Shown: positions 53,013 to 62,468, counted from the stretch's first letter. The stretch: 64,000 nucleotides of DNA from Pedobacter lusitanus (GCF_040026395.1 NZ_CP157278.1:3844001-3908000), one strand, 5' to 3'. The notes: generated from the sequence alone by a model not told the origin. Translations and numbers: made by a program.

Positions 53013-53282
53013 ATGGGATTAATTAAATTTCTTTTTTTTACTATACTGATACTCTGGATTATCCGTCTTTTGTTGAGACTGGTTTTTCCTATGATAGTCA
53101 AAAATATCTTTGGTAAAATGCAGCAGTCTTCGGGTTATGCCGGACAACAGCATCAGCAGCAACAACAACGTCAGTCTAACAGACCCGAGGGCTCGTTGTC
53201 AATCGATTATGTACCACCACAGCCTAAGCAGGGGAACGCCGATAAATTGGGTGATTTCGTTGATTACGAAGAGGTTAAATAA
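53013..53282 (+). CDS. DUF4834 family small membrane protein
   Basis: An 89-residue protein with one N-terminal membrane helix (about 4-27), a Gln/His-rich linker (QQHQQQQQRQ) and an acidic C-terminal FVDYEEVK. This is the DUF4834 layout, known only from Bacteroidota. Function unknown. It has its own promoter and lies 84 bases before the large YfhO-type gene. Confidence 0.85.
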   Translation: MGLIKFLFFTILILWIIRLLLRLVFPMIVKNIFGKMQQSSGYAGQQHQQQQQRQSNRPEGSLSIDYVPPQPKQGNADKLGDFVDYEEVK

Positions 53283-53331
53283 AAATATACCGCTAATCGA
53301 GATATTTCCTTCCTAATCTGTATCAATTTTA

Positions 53332-53339
53332 TATTTTTG
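53332..53339 (+). promoter_or_regulatory. Possible -7 box of the YfhO-type gene
   Basis: TATTTTTG fits TAnnTTTG and ends 27 bases before the ATG at 53367; no -33 box is evident. Confidence 0.4.
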
Positions 53340-53366
53340 GGGTTAGTTTAATATAAACAGACCTTA

Positions 53367-55832
53367 ATGAACAATTGGTTAAAAAGGAATGGCATACACT
53401 TAGCCATCAGTGCGTTTTTTGTAATTTTATGTTTCGTCTATTTTAGTCCTGTTTTACAGGGTAAAGTTCCGATTCAGGGTGATGTAATGCAGGCTAAAGC
53501 CATGCAAAGGGAGATCATGGAGTACAAAGCCAAAGATGGTAAAGGCCCTCTCTGGACAAATGAAATGTTTGGCGGTATGCCTGCCTATCAGATCTGGGTT
53601 CAATACCCACTGAACTTAACTACTTATGGGATAGCTGTAATCACAGATGTTCTGCCTAATCCGGTAGGTACAGTCTTGATGTATCTTCTTGGTGCTTACC
53701 TTCTTTTTTGCGTGTTAAAAGTAAATCCGTGGCTTGCTGCTGCGGGAGCAATCGCCTTTGCATTTACTTCTTATAATTTTATTATTATCGGTGCCGGACA
53801 CAGTAATAAAGCCCTTGCGATTGGCTTTTTTGCGCCGATCCTGGCAGGAATTATTCTGACACTTCGTGGCAAATACTGGATGGGTGCCAGTCTGACGGCC
53901 CTTTTCCTGGCTCTGCATATCAGAGCTAACCATATCCAGATGACTTATTATTTTCTGCTTGCGCTGTTAATCTATATCGGAATAGAAATATACCACGCGG
54001 TTAAAGCTCACCGAACAAAAGAACTGACTAAGTCTCTTGGATTTTTAGGCGCGGCCATACTGCTTTCAGTAATGGTTAATGCCAGTAACTTATGGACTAC
54101 CTATGAATATGGGAAAGAGACCATTCGTGGTAAATCTAATTTAACTGCTGACGCAGCTGAACCGGATAACGGTCTTCCAAAAGACTATGCTTATCAGTGG
54201 AGTCAGGGTGTCAGTGAATCCTTCACATTCTTAATTCCGAATTTATATGGTGGCGGAACAAACCGCCTGGATGGAAAATCAAACGTAGCTAAAGCTATTG
54301 AAAAGGTAGGTGCATCACCAGAACAGGCTGCAGGTTTTGCCGCTCAGATGCCGGTATACTGGGGAGATAAACCAGGTACTGCAGGGCCTTACTATTTCGG
54401 CGCTATCATTTGCTTCCTCTTTGTATTCGGCTTGTTTATTGTGCGTAACCGCATTAAATGGTGGATTTTATCGACTACGATTTTATTCCTTTTCTTATCA
54501 TTTGGTAAAAACCTGCCATTTATATCTGATATTTTCTTTGACTATGTACCGCTTTACAATAAATTCAGGGCAGTTGAATCCATATTGGCTGTAGTTGGAC
54601 TGTTGTTCCCGATTTTAGCCGTGCTTGCTGTTAAAGAAGCTCAGGAAGGACTATACGATGAAAAATACCTTGTTAAAAAATTAACCTGGTCGGCAGGCAT
54701 TACAGGCGGTTTCGCTTTGATCGTTGCTGTTATTCCAACGCTGTTTTTCAGCTTTAAAACTTCTGACCATGAAGCGTTTTTAGGCACGCTTAGTCAGGCG
54801 ATGAATAATGATAAAAATATTGCGCTTACCGTAGGGAACGCGCTGATACAAGACAGAGCAGAGCTGGCAAGAGCCGATGCTTTGAGAACGTTGATCTTTA
54901 TTGCTATCGGTTTTGGATTAACATGGGCATTTATCACTAAAAAGATGAAAGCCGAGTACGCTTTTGGTTTACTGGCTTTGTTTACACTGATTGATATGTG
55001 GCAGGTAGACCGTCGTTATTTAAATAACGAGAATTTTGTGCCTAAAGCTACTCTGACCAGCCATTATCAGCCAAGAGATGTAGATACTTTTATCCTGGCA
55101 GATAAAGATCCTGATTTCAGGGTTTTTGATACGACTATTCCTACTTTTACCAGTGCGGATGCTTCGTATTTCCACAAGACAGTTGGGGGAGCACATTCTG
55201 CGAGGTTAAAACGTATTCAGGAACTGGTTGATCATCAGTTTACGAAAAGTGTAAATCATGATGTGCTGGATATGCTGAATACAAAATATATCATTACGCA
55301 GGATCAGCAGACAGGATCATATAAGATGCAGCGCAATGAAACAGCGGCAGGTAATGCATGGATCGTTGATCAGGTGCAGTTTGTGAAGAATTCAGATGAG
55401 GAAATGAAAGCAATCAGTAGCTTTGATCCTAAAAATGAAGCCATTGTGGATATTAAGTACAAAAATTTAATTGATACTGCGAAAGCTGGTCTGGGTGGCC
55501 CGACTGCAATGATTAAACTGGATAGTTATCATCCTGATCATATGGTTTACTCTTACAGTGCTCCAAGAGACGTGATTGCTGTGTTCTCAGAGATTTATTA
55601 TGACAAGGGATGGAAAATGTACGTAGATGATGTGGAAAAGCCTTATTTCAGAGCTGATTACGTGTTACGTGCTGCACAGCTTCCGGCGGGTAATCATAAA
55701 ATAGACTTTATTTTTCACCCTGTTTCTTATTATACAGGAGAGAAGATCTCTCTGGCGGGTTCAGTCCTGTTAATGTTAGGTTTGGGATTTGCTGTTTATA
55801 CCGATCAGAAAAAGACCAAGAAGAATAGTTAA
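53367..55832 (+). CDS. YfhO-type multi-spanning membrane protein
   Basis: An 821-residue integral membrane protein with many helices and a large non-membrane domain in the last third (about 570-790). The N-terminal helix with YFSPVLQGKVPIQGDVMQAKAM, and the long loop GKGPLWTNEMFGGMPAYQIW, match YfhO/GT-C-like proteins. Such proteins are thought to be glycosyltransferases that use lipid-linked sugars; the closest studied homologue is involved in lipoteichoic-acid glycosylation in Bacillus. Substrate in this organism is unknown. Confidence 0.88.
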   Translation: MNNWLKRNGIHLAISAFFVILCFVYFSPVLQGKVPIQGDVMQAKAMQREIMEYKAKDGKGPLWTNEMFGGMPAYQIWVQYPLNLTTYGIAVITDVLPNPVGTVLMYLLGAYLLFCVLKVNPWLAAAGAIAFAFTSYNFIIIGAGHSNKALAIGFFAPILAGIILTLRGKYWMGASLTALFLALHIRANHIQMTYYFLLALLIYIGIEIYHAVKAHRTKELTKSLGFLGAAILLSVMVNASNLWTTYEYGKETIRGKSNLTADAAEPDNGLPKDYAYQWSQGVSESFTFLIPNLYGGGTNRLDGKSNVAKAIEKVGASPEQAAGFAAQMPVYWGDKPGTAGPYYFGAIICFLFVFGLFIVRNRIKWWILSTTILFLFLSFGKNLPFISDIFFDYVPLYNKFRAVESILAVVGLLFPILAVLAVKEAQEGLYDEKYLVKKLTWSAGITGGFALIVAVIPTLFFSFKTSDHEAFLGTLSQAMNNDKNIALTVGNALIQDRAELARADALRTLIFIAIGFGLTWAFITKKMKAEYAFGLLALFTLIDMWQVDRRYLNNENFVPKATLTSHYQPRDVDTFILADKDPDFRVFDTTIPTFTSADASYFHKTVGGAHSARLKRIQELVDHQFTKSVNHDVLDMLNTKYIITQDQQTGSYKMQRNETAAGNAWIVDQVQFVKNSDEEMKAISSFDPKNEAIVDIKYKNLIDTAKAGLGGPTAMIKLDSYHPDHMVYSYSAPRDVIAVFSEIYYDKGWKMYVDDVEKPYFRADYVLRAAQLPAGNHKIDFIFHPVSYYTGEKISLAGSVLLMLGLGFAVYTDQKKTKKNS

Positions 55833-55857
55833 GAACTTATAAATATTAAAATTGTGA

Positions 55858-55890
55858 GGGTTGTTGCTTAATGCAGCAACCCTTTTTTTT
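55858..55890 (+). terminator. Rho-independent terminator after the YfhO-type gene
   Basis: GGGTTGTTGC at 55858-55867 pairs with GCAGCAACCC at 55873-55882 (one G-T pair), loop TTAAT, then eight T. Confidence 0.92.
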
Positions 55891-55918
55891 GCTGGCTGAT
55901 TTTCTTTGAGAACGGTTA

Positions 55919-55930
55919 AAACAGCTGTTT
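55919..55930. repeat. Short 12-bp palindrome
   Basis: AAACAGCTGTTT is a perfect palindrome in the noncoding region. It could be a protein site; no gene start lies close enough to support one. Confidence 0.3.
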
Positions 55931-55972
55931 GAGCAAGAGACAAGAAGGTTTGTGGCTATGTTGTGCTTAACC

Positions 55973-56062
55973 TTGATACGGGTTTGAAGCGGGTTTGAAA
56001 CGGGGTTGATACGGGTCATAGCGTTTCAACCCCGTATCAACCCCGTTTCAAACCCGTATCAA
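55973..56062. repeat. Palindrome built from 11-bp units (4 forward, 4 inverted)
   Basis: Forward units TTGATACGGGT, TTGAAGCGGGT, TTGAAACGGGG, TTGATACGGGT fill 55973-56016. Reading the other strand, the units TTGATACGGGT, TTGAAACGGGG, TTGATACGGGG, TTGAAACGCTA occupy 56062 back to 56019. The inner 22 bp of each arm (55994-56015 with 56031-56052) pair perfectly across a 15-base loop and the stem continues outward with one mismatch. The 11-bp spacing continues loosely as ACTACAACCTA/ACTACAACTGT at 56068-56089. No gene occupies it. Confidence 0.95.
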
Positions 56063-56242
56063 ATATAACTACAACCTAACTACAACTGTATTTCTGTATA
56101 GTGTTTTTATCTGTAACGATAAAGTTTAACCGCATTCAGTGTTGAGTTTAACAGGTAAATTGGAGGGTGTTTATACCATAATATTCATTTAACACATTGT
56201 TAACCTGAGTTTTGCACATTTGTGTATATAAACTGAAATGAT

Positions 56243-56335
56243 ATGCAAGAAGTAATTACGGTTGTCTGTGTTATCGCTCTTGTAGCATTCTTTTTCAGTC
56301 CTTATGATTTAACCATTGATGAAGACGATGTGTAA
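56243..56335 (+). CDS. Predicted 30-residue membrane peptide
   Basis: An ATG at 56243 opens a 30-codon frame: a hydrophobic stretch VITVVCVIALVAFFF (residues 4-18) followed by an acidic tail DLTIDEDDV. Its TAA (56333-56335) overlaps the ATG of the phosphoesterase at 56328 by eight bases. The single-helix design and tight coupling suggest a real microprotein. I do not recognise a family. Evidence is layout only. Confidence 0.5.
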   Translation: MQEVITVVCVIALVAFFFSPYDLTIDEDDV

Positions 56336-57179
56336 AAGAGAAGTTGATATTGTAGTGATTTCTGATGTCCATCTGGGCACTTATGGTTGTCATGCAAAAG
56401 AACTCCTTAAATATTTGAAAAGTATTAAGCCTAAAATGCTGATCCTTAATGGAGATATCATTGATATCTGGCAGTTTAGTAAAAGATACTGGCCGGAAAC
56501 GCATATGAAAGTAGTCAGGAAACTGATGAAATTTGTAGTGGAAGGTGTGCCTGTGTATTATCTGACCGGTAATCATGATGAGCTGCTGCGTAAATTCGCA
56601 GATATGCACCTGGGAACCTTCCATATTCAAAATAAACTGGTTTTAGAACTTGACGGTAAAAAGGCATGGTTTTTCCATGGTGATATTTTTGACGTAACCA
56701 TGCAGCATTCCAAATGGCTTGCCAAACTTGGAGCTGTCGGATACGATAGTTTAATCCTGATTAACAGTTTTGTAAACTGGGGTCTGAAACTGTTTGGCAG
56801 AGAAAAGATGAGTTTCTCTAAAAAAGTTAAAGCGCAGTTTAAGGATGCAGTTAAGTTTATCAATAAATTTGAAGACACAGCTGCAGAACTGGCAGCAAAA
56901 AATGGTTATGCATTTGTGGTATGCGGACACATTCACCAGCCGGAAATGAGAACTGTAACTACCGAAGACGGGCAGGTTCTTTATTTAAATAGTGGAGACT
57001 GGGTAGAAAACCTGACTGCACTGGAGTATAACCAGGAAAGCTGGACTATTTTTAAATATGATCATAAAGATTTTCAAACTGATGAGGTAGAAGAAGGAAT
57101 TCTATCAGATAGTGAGGATTTACATAGTAAGCTGGATATCAATATGTTGCTACAAAAGATAAAATTAGAAATTGTCTAG
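56328..57179 (+). CDS. LpxH-like metallophosphoesterase
   Basis: From the ATG at 56328 the product has 283 residues starting MCKREVDIVVISDVHLG; ATG at 56319 is possible but overlaps the peptide frame further. Calcineurin-like motifs are SDVHLGTYG, LNGDIIDIW, GNHDELL and GHIHQPEM. It resembles UDP-2,3-diacylglucosamine diphosphatases of lipid A synthesis, though this subfamily may act on other substrates. A glycosyltransferase follows 28 bases on, in the same direction. Confidence 0.9.
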   Translation: MCKREVDIVVISDVHLGTYGCHAKELLKYLKSIKPKMLILNGDIIDIWQFSKRYWPETHMKVVRKLMKFVVEGVPVYYLTGNHDELLRKFADMHLGTFHIQNKLVLELDGKKAWFFHGDIFDVTMQHSKWLAKLGAVGYDSLILINSFVNWGLKLFGREKMSFSKKVKAQFKDAVKFINKFEDTAAELAAKNGYAFVVCGHIHQPEMRTVTTEDGQVLYLNSGDWVENLTALEYNQESWTIFKYDHKDFQTDEVEEGILSDSEDLHSKLDINMLLQKIKLEIV

Positions 57180-57207
57180 CAAATAAAATTACAGATATTC
57201 GGCAGGG

Positions 57208-58194
57208 ATGAAGATACTTTATGCTATTCAGGGTACGGGAAACGGCCATATCAGCCGTGCCAGGGAAATTGTTCCCTTATTACAGCAGCATGGTGATGTA
57301 GAGTTACTGATTAGTGGTACACAGGCAGATGTCAAACTAAGTCAGCAGGTGGCTTATCAGCTTCATGGATTCAGCTTTATTTTTGGAAAAAAGGGTGGGG
57401 TAAACCATTACGAGACCTGGAAATCGATGAATCTTCCAAGATTTGTTAAGGATATGCGCATGCTGCCCCTGAAAAACTATAACCTTATTTTAAATGACTT
57501 TGAGCCTGTTACGGCCTGGGCTTGTAAACTCAAAGGTGTGGAAAGTGTAGGATTGAGCCATCAGGCTTCCTTTCAGTCAAAAAAAGTCCCGAAGCCAAAA
57601 AGTATAGACTGGGCACAGCTGGTGATGAAATATTACGCGCCATCCACCCATTACGTGGGCTTTCATTTCAAAGAATACGACGATTTTATACATACCCCGG
57701 TTATTCGTTCAGAGATCAGAAATCTCCAGACCAGTAATCTTGGCCATTATACAGTATACTTGCCCGCCATTGACGATAAATTGCTGGTTCCGGTACTGAA
57801 ACAGGTTCCGCAGGTAAAATGGGAAGTGTTTTCCAAACATACACGGACTAGCTTCACTGATGGAAATGTTTATGTGCGTCCGGTTAACAATGAGCAGTTC
57901 AATAGCAGTCTTGCCAGTTCTGAAGGGTTATTTACCGGCGGTGGTTTCGAAGGACCTGCAGAGGCCTTGTTTTTAGGGAAAAAGCTTTTGGTTGTTCCTA
58001 TGAAGTTCCAGTATGAGCAGCAGTGTAATGCCTATGCTTTACAGCAGATGGGCCTGCCGGTAATCTGGGGCTCTAATAAAAACTGGTTACCAGTAATTCA
58101 GAAATGGGTAAATGAGCCACAGGAACATCAATTTAATTTTCCGGATGAAACAGCTGCGGTGATTGAAAAAGTTGTAAGGACTTTTGCCAGATAA
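57208..58194 (+). CDS. Glycosyltransferase, MJ1255/GT28-like
   Basis: A 328-residue GT-B protein with the N-terminal MKILYAIQGTGNGHISRARE motif and a C-terminal FTGGGFEGPAEALFLGKKLLVVP donor-binding region, as in MJ1255-like and MurG-like enzymes. It lies between the LpxH-like phosphoesterase and a DUF6427 membrane protein, so a lipid-linked glycosylation step is likely. Donor and acceptor unknown. Confidence 0.88.
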   Translation: MKILYAIQGTGNGHISRAREIVPLLQQHGDVELLISGTQADVKLSQQVAYQLHGFSFIFGKKGGVNHYETWKSMNLPRFVKDMRMLPLKNYNLILNDFEPVTAWACKLKGVESVGLSHQASFQSKKVPKPKSIDWAQLVMKYYAPSTHYVGFHFKEYDDFIHTPVIRSEIRNLQTSNLGHYTVYLPAIDDKLLVPVLKQVPQVKWEVFSKHTRTSFTDGNVYVRPVNNEQFNSSLASSEGLFTGGGFEGPAEALFLGKKLLVVPMKFQYEQQCNAYALQQMGLPVIWGSNKNWLPVIQKWVNEPQEHQFNFPDETAAVIEKVVRTFAR

Positions 58195-58224
58195 ATTTCT
58201 TTACTTTGCCCTTCTATTTATGGC

Positions 58225-59205
58225 ATGATCAATCAATTCAAAACGTTAAACCCTATCAACCTGCTGTTGCTGTTCGCATATACTTTTTTTATGCGGATCT
58301 CTATTCTTATTAATCCGCCAGTGCGGTTGAATTTTGAATTTCTGGAATCCTATACCAAATTTATGGTTCAGATTCCTATAGGAGACAGTCTGCCGGTGAT
58401 CAGTAATATTCTGCTGGCAGGGGTTTTGGTTTTTATTCAGGCTATTATTTTTAACAGAATCGTTAATAATCATGCATTGCTGGCTAAACCCAGCTTTCTG
58501 CCTGCATTGCTTTATATTACAGGAGCAAGTTTATTCGGACCTTTTCTGATTCTGAGTCCGGTACTGATCTGTAATTTTATGCTGATCCTGATTATGGATA
58601 AATTGCTGAAAATAGGGAAATCGCCCAATGCAATTATGATCATGTTTGATATCGGGATATTTATTGCAGTGGGCACTTTAATTTATTTTCCCTTTGTCAT
58701 GATGCTGCTGCTGATCTGGCTGAGTTTGCTGTTGTACCGGTCATTTAACTGGAGAGAATGGGTCTCAGGGCTGGTGGGTTTTCTTTCTATTATCTTTTTT
58801 CTGGCTGTTTTTTATTACTGGAATGATAACCTCGGGATGTTTTATAAAATATGGCTTCCGTTAAAGAATAAGTTTCCGTCAATGTTTAAAATCAGGTATG
58901 ATGATTACCTGGTATTGGTTCCGGTGGCAATTACCATGGTTCTGGCAGCAATACAGCTGAGGGAAAACTTCTTCAGAAGTTTTATCAGTACAAGAAAGGC
59001 CTTTCAGATGCTGTTTTTTATGTTTCTGATAGCCATCTTAAGTGTTTATACCAAATCGAACTTTAAACTTTATCATTTTTTACTGTGTGTGCCGCCGGGT
59101 GCAGTTTTGCTGGCTTACTATTTTTCAAACGCTGCAAAACGCTGGTTTTATGAAAGCCTGTTCCTTATTTTGGTTCTGACAATACAGTTCTTTTTGTTTG
59201 TTTAA
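58225..59205 (+). CDS. DUF6427 family membrane protein
   Basis: A 326-residue protein with about eight helices; the N-terminus (FKTLNPINLLLLFAYTFFMR) and the INPPVRLNFEFLES loop match the Bacteroidota DUF6427 family. Function unknown. It lies 30 bases after the glycosyltransferase, and the pair probably act together on envelope glycolipids. Confidence 0.82.
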   Translation: MINQFKTLNPINLLLLFAYTFFMRISILINPPVRLNFEFLESYTKFMVQIPIGDSLPVISNILLAGVLVFIQAIIFNRIVNNHALLAKPSFLPALLYITGASLFGPFLILSPVLICNFMLILIMDKLLKIGKSPNAIMIMFDIGIFIAVGTLIYFPFVMMLLLIWLSLLLYRSFNWREWVSGLVGFLSIIFFLAVFYYWNDNLGMFYKIWLPLKNKFPSMFKIRYDDYLVLVPVAITMVLAAIQLRENFFRSFISTRKAFQMLFFMFLIAILSVYTKSNFKLYHFLLCVPPGAVLLAYYFSNAAKRWFYESLFLILVLTIQFFLFV

Positions 59206-59227
59206 CTTTTTTTAACAATTTGACGGC

Positions 59228-59256
59228 TTGAAACTTGGTAAAGATTAATAGCTTTG
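59228..59256 (+). promoter_or_regulatory. Predicted promoter of the coaX operon
   Basis: TTG at 59228-59230 and TAGCTTTG at 59249-59256, 18 bases apart, match the Bacteroidota -33 and -7 boxes. The coaX ATG is at 59280, giving a leader of about 20 bases. Confidence 0.6.
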
Positions 59257-59279
59257 TAACATGAAGCGTGGATTGGTAA

Positions 59280-60035
59280 ATGCATAATCTTGTTATAGAT
59301 ATCGGCAATACTAACAGTAAAATAGCTGTTTTTAAGGATAAGGTGCTGGTATTTTTTCAAATCCTTGAGCATTTTGATCAGCAGGTGCTGACAGCTTTAA
59401 TTGCAACATATAAAATAGCAAATTCTACTGTTTCCAGTGTGAAGAAGTCTGATGCTGATTTAATAGCTGTTTTAAAAGCCAAAACTAATTATTTGCCTTT
59501 TTCTACCAGTCTGAATACTGGCATTAATAATTATTATAAAACAGTATCTACCCTTGGGCAGGACAGATGGGCTAAGATAATAGCTGTTCATCACGCTTAT
59601 CCCCGGCAAAATTGTTTGGTCATAGATGCAGGAACCTGTATCACTTATGACTTGTTAAACAAGGAGGGAGCCTATTATGGAGGCAGTATAAGTTTGGGGT
59701 TTAAGATGAGATTCAATGCCTTAAATCACTACACGGGTAAGCTGCCACTGGTAAAATGGGATAGGGAAATGGAAATTATTCCTCCGGGTACTGATACGGA
59801 GACAGCCATCATAAATGGCGTTTTACAGGGTGTAATCAACGAAGTTGAGGGTTTTATTGCGCTCAATGCCAAGAATAATAAAGAACTGAAGGTAGTTATA
59901 ACTGGAGGGGATGCTACTTTTTTGCTGGAACAATTAAAAAACAGCATCTTTGCACCTCAAATTATACACGATCCCTATTTAGTATTAAAAGGATTAAATG
60001 AAGTCATTGCATTTGAATATGTACAAAAAAATTAA
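59280..60035 (+). CDS. coaX: Type III pantothenate kinase
   Basis: A 251-residue acetate-kinase-fold enzyme catalysing the first step of coenzyme A synthesis. The nucleotide motif is DIGNTNSKIAVFK, the pantothenate-site motif LGQDRWAKI is seen as TLGQDRWAKI, and DAGTCITYDL carries the second catalytic acid. Its 3' end overlaps the next gene by 17 bases. Grouping with an outer-membrane protein and lptC is a layout seen in relatives. Confidence 0.95.
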   Translation: MHNLVIDIGNTNSKIAVFKDKVLVFFQILEHFDQQVLTALIATYKIANSTVSSVKKSDADLIAVLKAKTNYLPFSTSLNTGINNYYKTVSTLGQDRWAKIIAVHHAYPRQNCLVIDAGTCITYDLLNKEGAYYGGSISLGFKMRFNALNHYTGKLPLVKWDREMEIIPPGTDTETAIINGVLQGVINEVEGFIALNAKNNKELKVVITGGDATFLLEQLKNSIFAPQIIHDPYLVLKGLNEVIAFEYVQKN

Positions 60036-61338
60036 CTATATAACTGCAGTTTTAGTTCTGCTGGCCAGCATTTCTGTGAACGCACAGGTTACTACTCAAT
60101 CGCCATATTCCAAGTATGGAGTCGGAAATCTAAAAGGAATTCTGCTTCCCCAGTTCAGAGCAATGGGTGGTATTTCAACAGCGGTAAATAAACCTACAGG
60201 CTACAATAACATTAATATCCAGAATCCTGCATCTTATGCCGGGATTACTTCAACGACCATTGACGTGGGTATTGGAGGTACTTTTACCAATTTAAAGAAG
60301 AATGGTGCTACTGAAAACAGTTTTAATGGTACATTAAGTCACCTGGCACTTGCTTTTCCGGTAAATCAGCATTCAGCATTGAGTTTTGGTATACTGCCAT
60401 ATTCAGAGCTGGGCTACAATTTTTCCAATCAGCAAACGATTACCAGTACTCCCGGAAATCCTTCAAGTTCTGTAGTCAATAACGTTTATTCCGGTGAGGG
60501 AGGTTTGACAAAAGCTTATATCGGTTATGGTTATCGCTTTGGAGAACATTTCAGGGTAGGTGGTAATATCGAATATCTTTTCGGGAACCTGATGGAAAAT
60601 AAAGGTGTCGAGTTTGTTAATGATCCGGGTGCCTTTGCTACGCGGCTGCAGAATAAAAACAGTATTGGCGGAATCAGCTTTTCTTATGGTGCACAATATG
60701 ATATCCGTCTGAACACAAAAACATTACTGACTTTTGGTTATTCTGGTTCATCCGCCTCTACGATCAATTCAACAAGAACGTTCATGGCCAGTAAGTACTT
60801 ATATGACGGTGCTTCGGGAGAGAGCAATGTAACTGTTGAAACTGTGGATTCTATTGCAAGCGGTAAATCCAATCTGAAACTTCCTTTAGTGCATAACTTT
60901 GGGATTGCCCTTCAAAAAGACAATAAATGGTTGATTGGAGCAGATTTCAGAACAGGTAAATGGTCTTCTTATTCTATCAACGGAGTAAATCAGGGATTAC
61001 AGAATAGTCAGGGTGCATCAATTGGGGGTCAGATTACACCAGATATTACGTCTATCAATAGTTATTTCAAAAGAGTTGATTATCGTCTGGGCTTTAGTTA
61101 CGATAAAACATATATTAATATTTCTGATAAAGATGTTAAGCAGATGGCTATATCTTTTGGTCTTGGTCTGCCATTGGCTAATGCACAAACCAGAGGGACA
61201 TTCTACAAACTGAATTTCACTACCGAACTTGGTCGCAGAGGAACTATGCAGACTGGTGCGCTTCAGGAAAACTATGTCAGCTTTCATTTAGGCTTTACGC
61301 TTAATGATACATGGTTCAAAAGATTTAAATTCGATTAA
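60019..61338 (+). CDS. Outer-membrane beta-barrel protein, unknown function
   Basis: From the ATG at 60019 the product has 439 residues and a signal peptide ending near VNAQ; ATG at 59998 would put seven more residues in front, so I prefer 60019. The mature part looks like a FadL/PorV-like barrel: SPYSKYGVGNLKG, FRAMGGISTAV, NIQNPASYAG and alternating amphipathic strands to the C-terminal VSFHLGFTLNDTWFKRFKF. Not assigned to PorV because the domain differs. The stop overlaps the lptC start. Confidence 0.82.
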   Translation: MYKKINYITAVLVLLASISVNAQVTTQSPYSKYGVGNLKGILLPQFRAMGGISTAVNKPTGYNNINIQNPASYAGITSTTIDVGIGGTFTNLKKNGATENSFNGTLSHLALAFPVNQHSALSFGILPYSELGYNFSNQQTITSTPGNPSSSVVNNVYSGEGGLTKAYIGYGYRFGEHFRVGGNIEYLFGNLMENKGVEFVNDPGAFATRLQNKNSIGGISFSYGAQYDIRLNTKTLLTFGYSGSSASTINSTRTFMASKYLYDGASGESNVTVETVDSIASGKSNLKLPLVHNFGIALQKDNKWLIGADFRTGKWSSYSINGVNQGLQNSQGASIGGQITPDITSINSYFKRVDYRLGFSYDKTYINISDKDVKQMAISFGLGLPLANAQTRGTFYKLNFTTELGRRGTMQTGALQENYVSFHLGFTLNDTWFKRFKFD

Positions 61339-61910
61339 TGAACAGTGCCGGTATATTATCACGTATAGTTATACTGTGCTTTATTCCGCTTTTTTTAAGC
61401 TCCTGTAATGAGGATGACTTAAAAAAAGCGGCTACTATTTCTTCTAAAAAAGTTACGCTCAGTAAGGACAGGTCTTTAAAGGTAGAAATCGTTTTCAGCG
61501 ACTCTGCTGTAGTTAAAGCAAAGGGATATGCTCCCGTTCTGGATCAGGTCAATCCATCTTCAGGCAGTAAATATCAGGAAATGCCCAAAGGTGTGAAAAT
61601 TACCTTCTTTGATCCTCTTCAAAAAGTTACAGGTACAATTACTTCAGACTATGCAATCAGAAAAGAAACCGAACAGGTTACGATTTTTAGGAAAAACGTA
61701 GTTGTTGTAAGAGATGAGCTGACTTTTAATACCGAAGAGCTGACCTGGAACCAGCAAAAGAAAATGTACTTTTCTCCAAAGGGGATTGTAACCAGGCCTG
61801 ATGGGACTGTCTTAAATGCAATTAATTTTACTGCTCCTGAAGATTTTAGTTCAGTCGCTTTTGAGCAGGGCTCTGGCGAGACTTATGTTAAAGGTGATTT
61901 AACACAGTAA
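61338..61910 (+). CDS. lptC: LPS export periplasmic protein LptC
   Basis: A 190-residue protein with a lipoprotein-type signal (LFLSSC) and an LptC-like beta-jellyroll: KVTLSKDRSLKVEIVFSDSAVVKAKG, then GVKITFFDP and VTIFRKNVVVVRDELTFNTEELTWNQQ. LptC links LptBFG to LptA for lipopolysaccharide transport. The start shares a base with the OMP stop (TAATG). LptA is not adjacent here. Confidence 0.9.
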   Translation: MNSAGILSRIVILCFIPLFLSSCNEDDLKKAATISSKKVTLSKDRSLKVEIVFSDSAVVKAKGYAPVLDQVNPSSGSKYQEMPKGVKITFFDPLQKVTGTITSDYAIRKETEQVTIFRKNVVVVRDELTFNTEELTWNQQKKMYFSPKGIVTRPDGTVLNAINFTAPEDFSSVAFEQGSGETYVKGDLTQ

Positions 61911-62468
61911 AAAAACAGATCTGGCCTCTTCCTGGCCATGTGATATCTTAACTCTTCTCTTCCCGGTAAATCCTTCTGGTGTGCCTCTTTTTTAGGGTCT
62001 GCATACTATTGTATTGGTCATAATAGGTTGGTCTCTTGATTTTGTGCCTTTTGATTTCTCTGTATAACTGGCTTTATTTTCTTTTTTTCGTAAGTAATTA
62101 CATTTATAACTTATAATTTATTTTTAAGGTTGTGTTAAACTCGTTTCTTAACCGGGACAAATGACACATTATTGTGTTTTTATGCATATAAGTTAACATT
62201 TGTTCCGATTATTGAGATTTATACTGTTTTTGTGTTTTATTCGTGTTTTTGTTAATATGTGGTTAATGTTTGTTAAAATAATATAGCTTAATGTTGTGAT
62301 TGTTCTTTATAATAGAAGATTTGTTTTATTTGTGCACAAATGGTTCTAGTTATTAACAAATAATTTGATAATGATTTGCAAATGTTATATTAGGTACTGG
62401 TAGTTTATACCAATAATCGACTAACAAGTAACTATAATTAACATTTATTAACTAAATTATTTCTAATT
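61911..62468. other. Long noncoding region before the SusC gene
   Basis: About 560 AT-rich bases separating lptC from the SusC/RagA gene. I see no reading frame, riboswitch-like element or clear TAnnTTTG box. A regulated long leader is usual for SusC genes, so regulatory sites likely exist that sequence alone does not reveal. Confidence 0.6.

Larger units (their letters stand above)
55833..56242. other. Noncoding region downstream of the YfhO-type gene
   Basis: About 410 bases holding the terminator at 55858, the 12-bp palindrome at 55919 and the 11-bp-unit palindrome at 55973. The remaining 150 bases before the small peptide gene are AT-rich and I found no good TAnnTTTG promoter. Confidence 0.6.

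Noticed and set aside
55973..56062. CRISPR array or riboswitch
   Set aside because: Units are 11 bp and palindromically arranged with no spacers; they follow a terminator and show no known riboswitch core.
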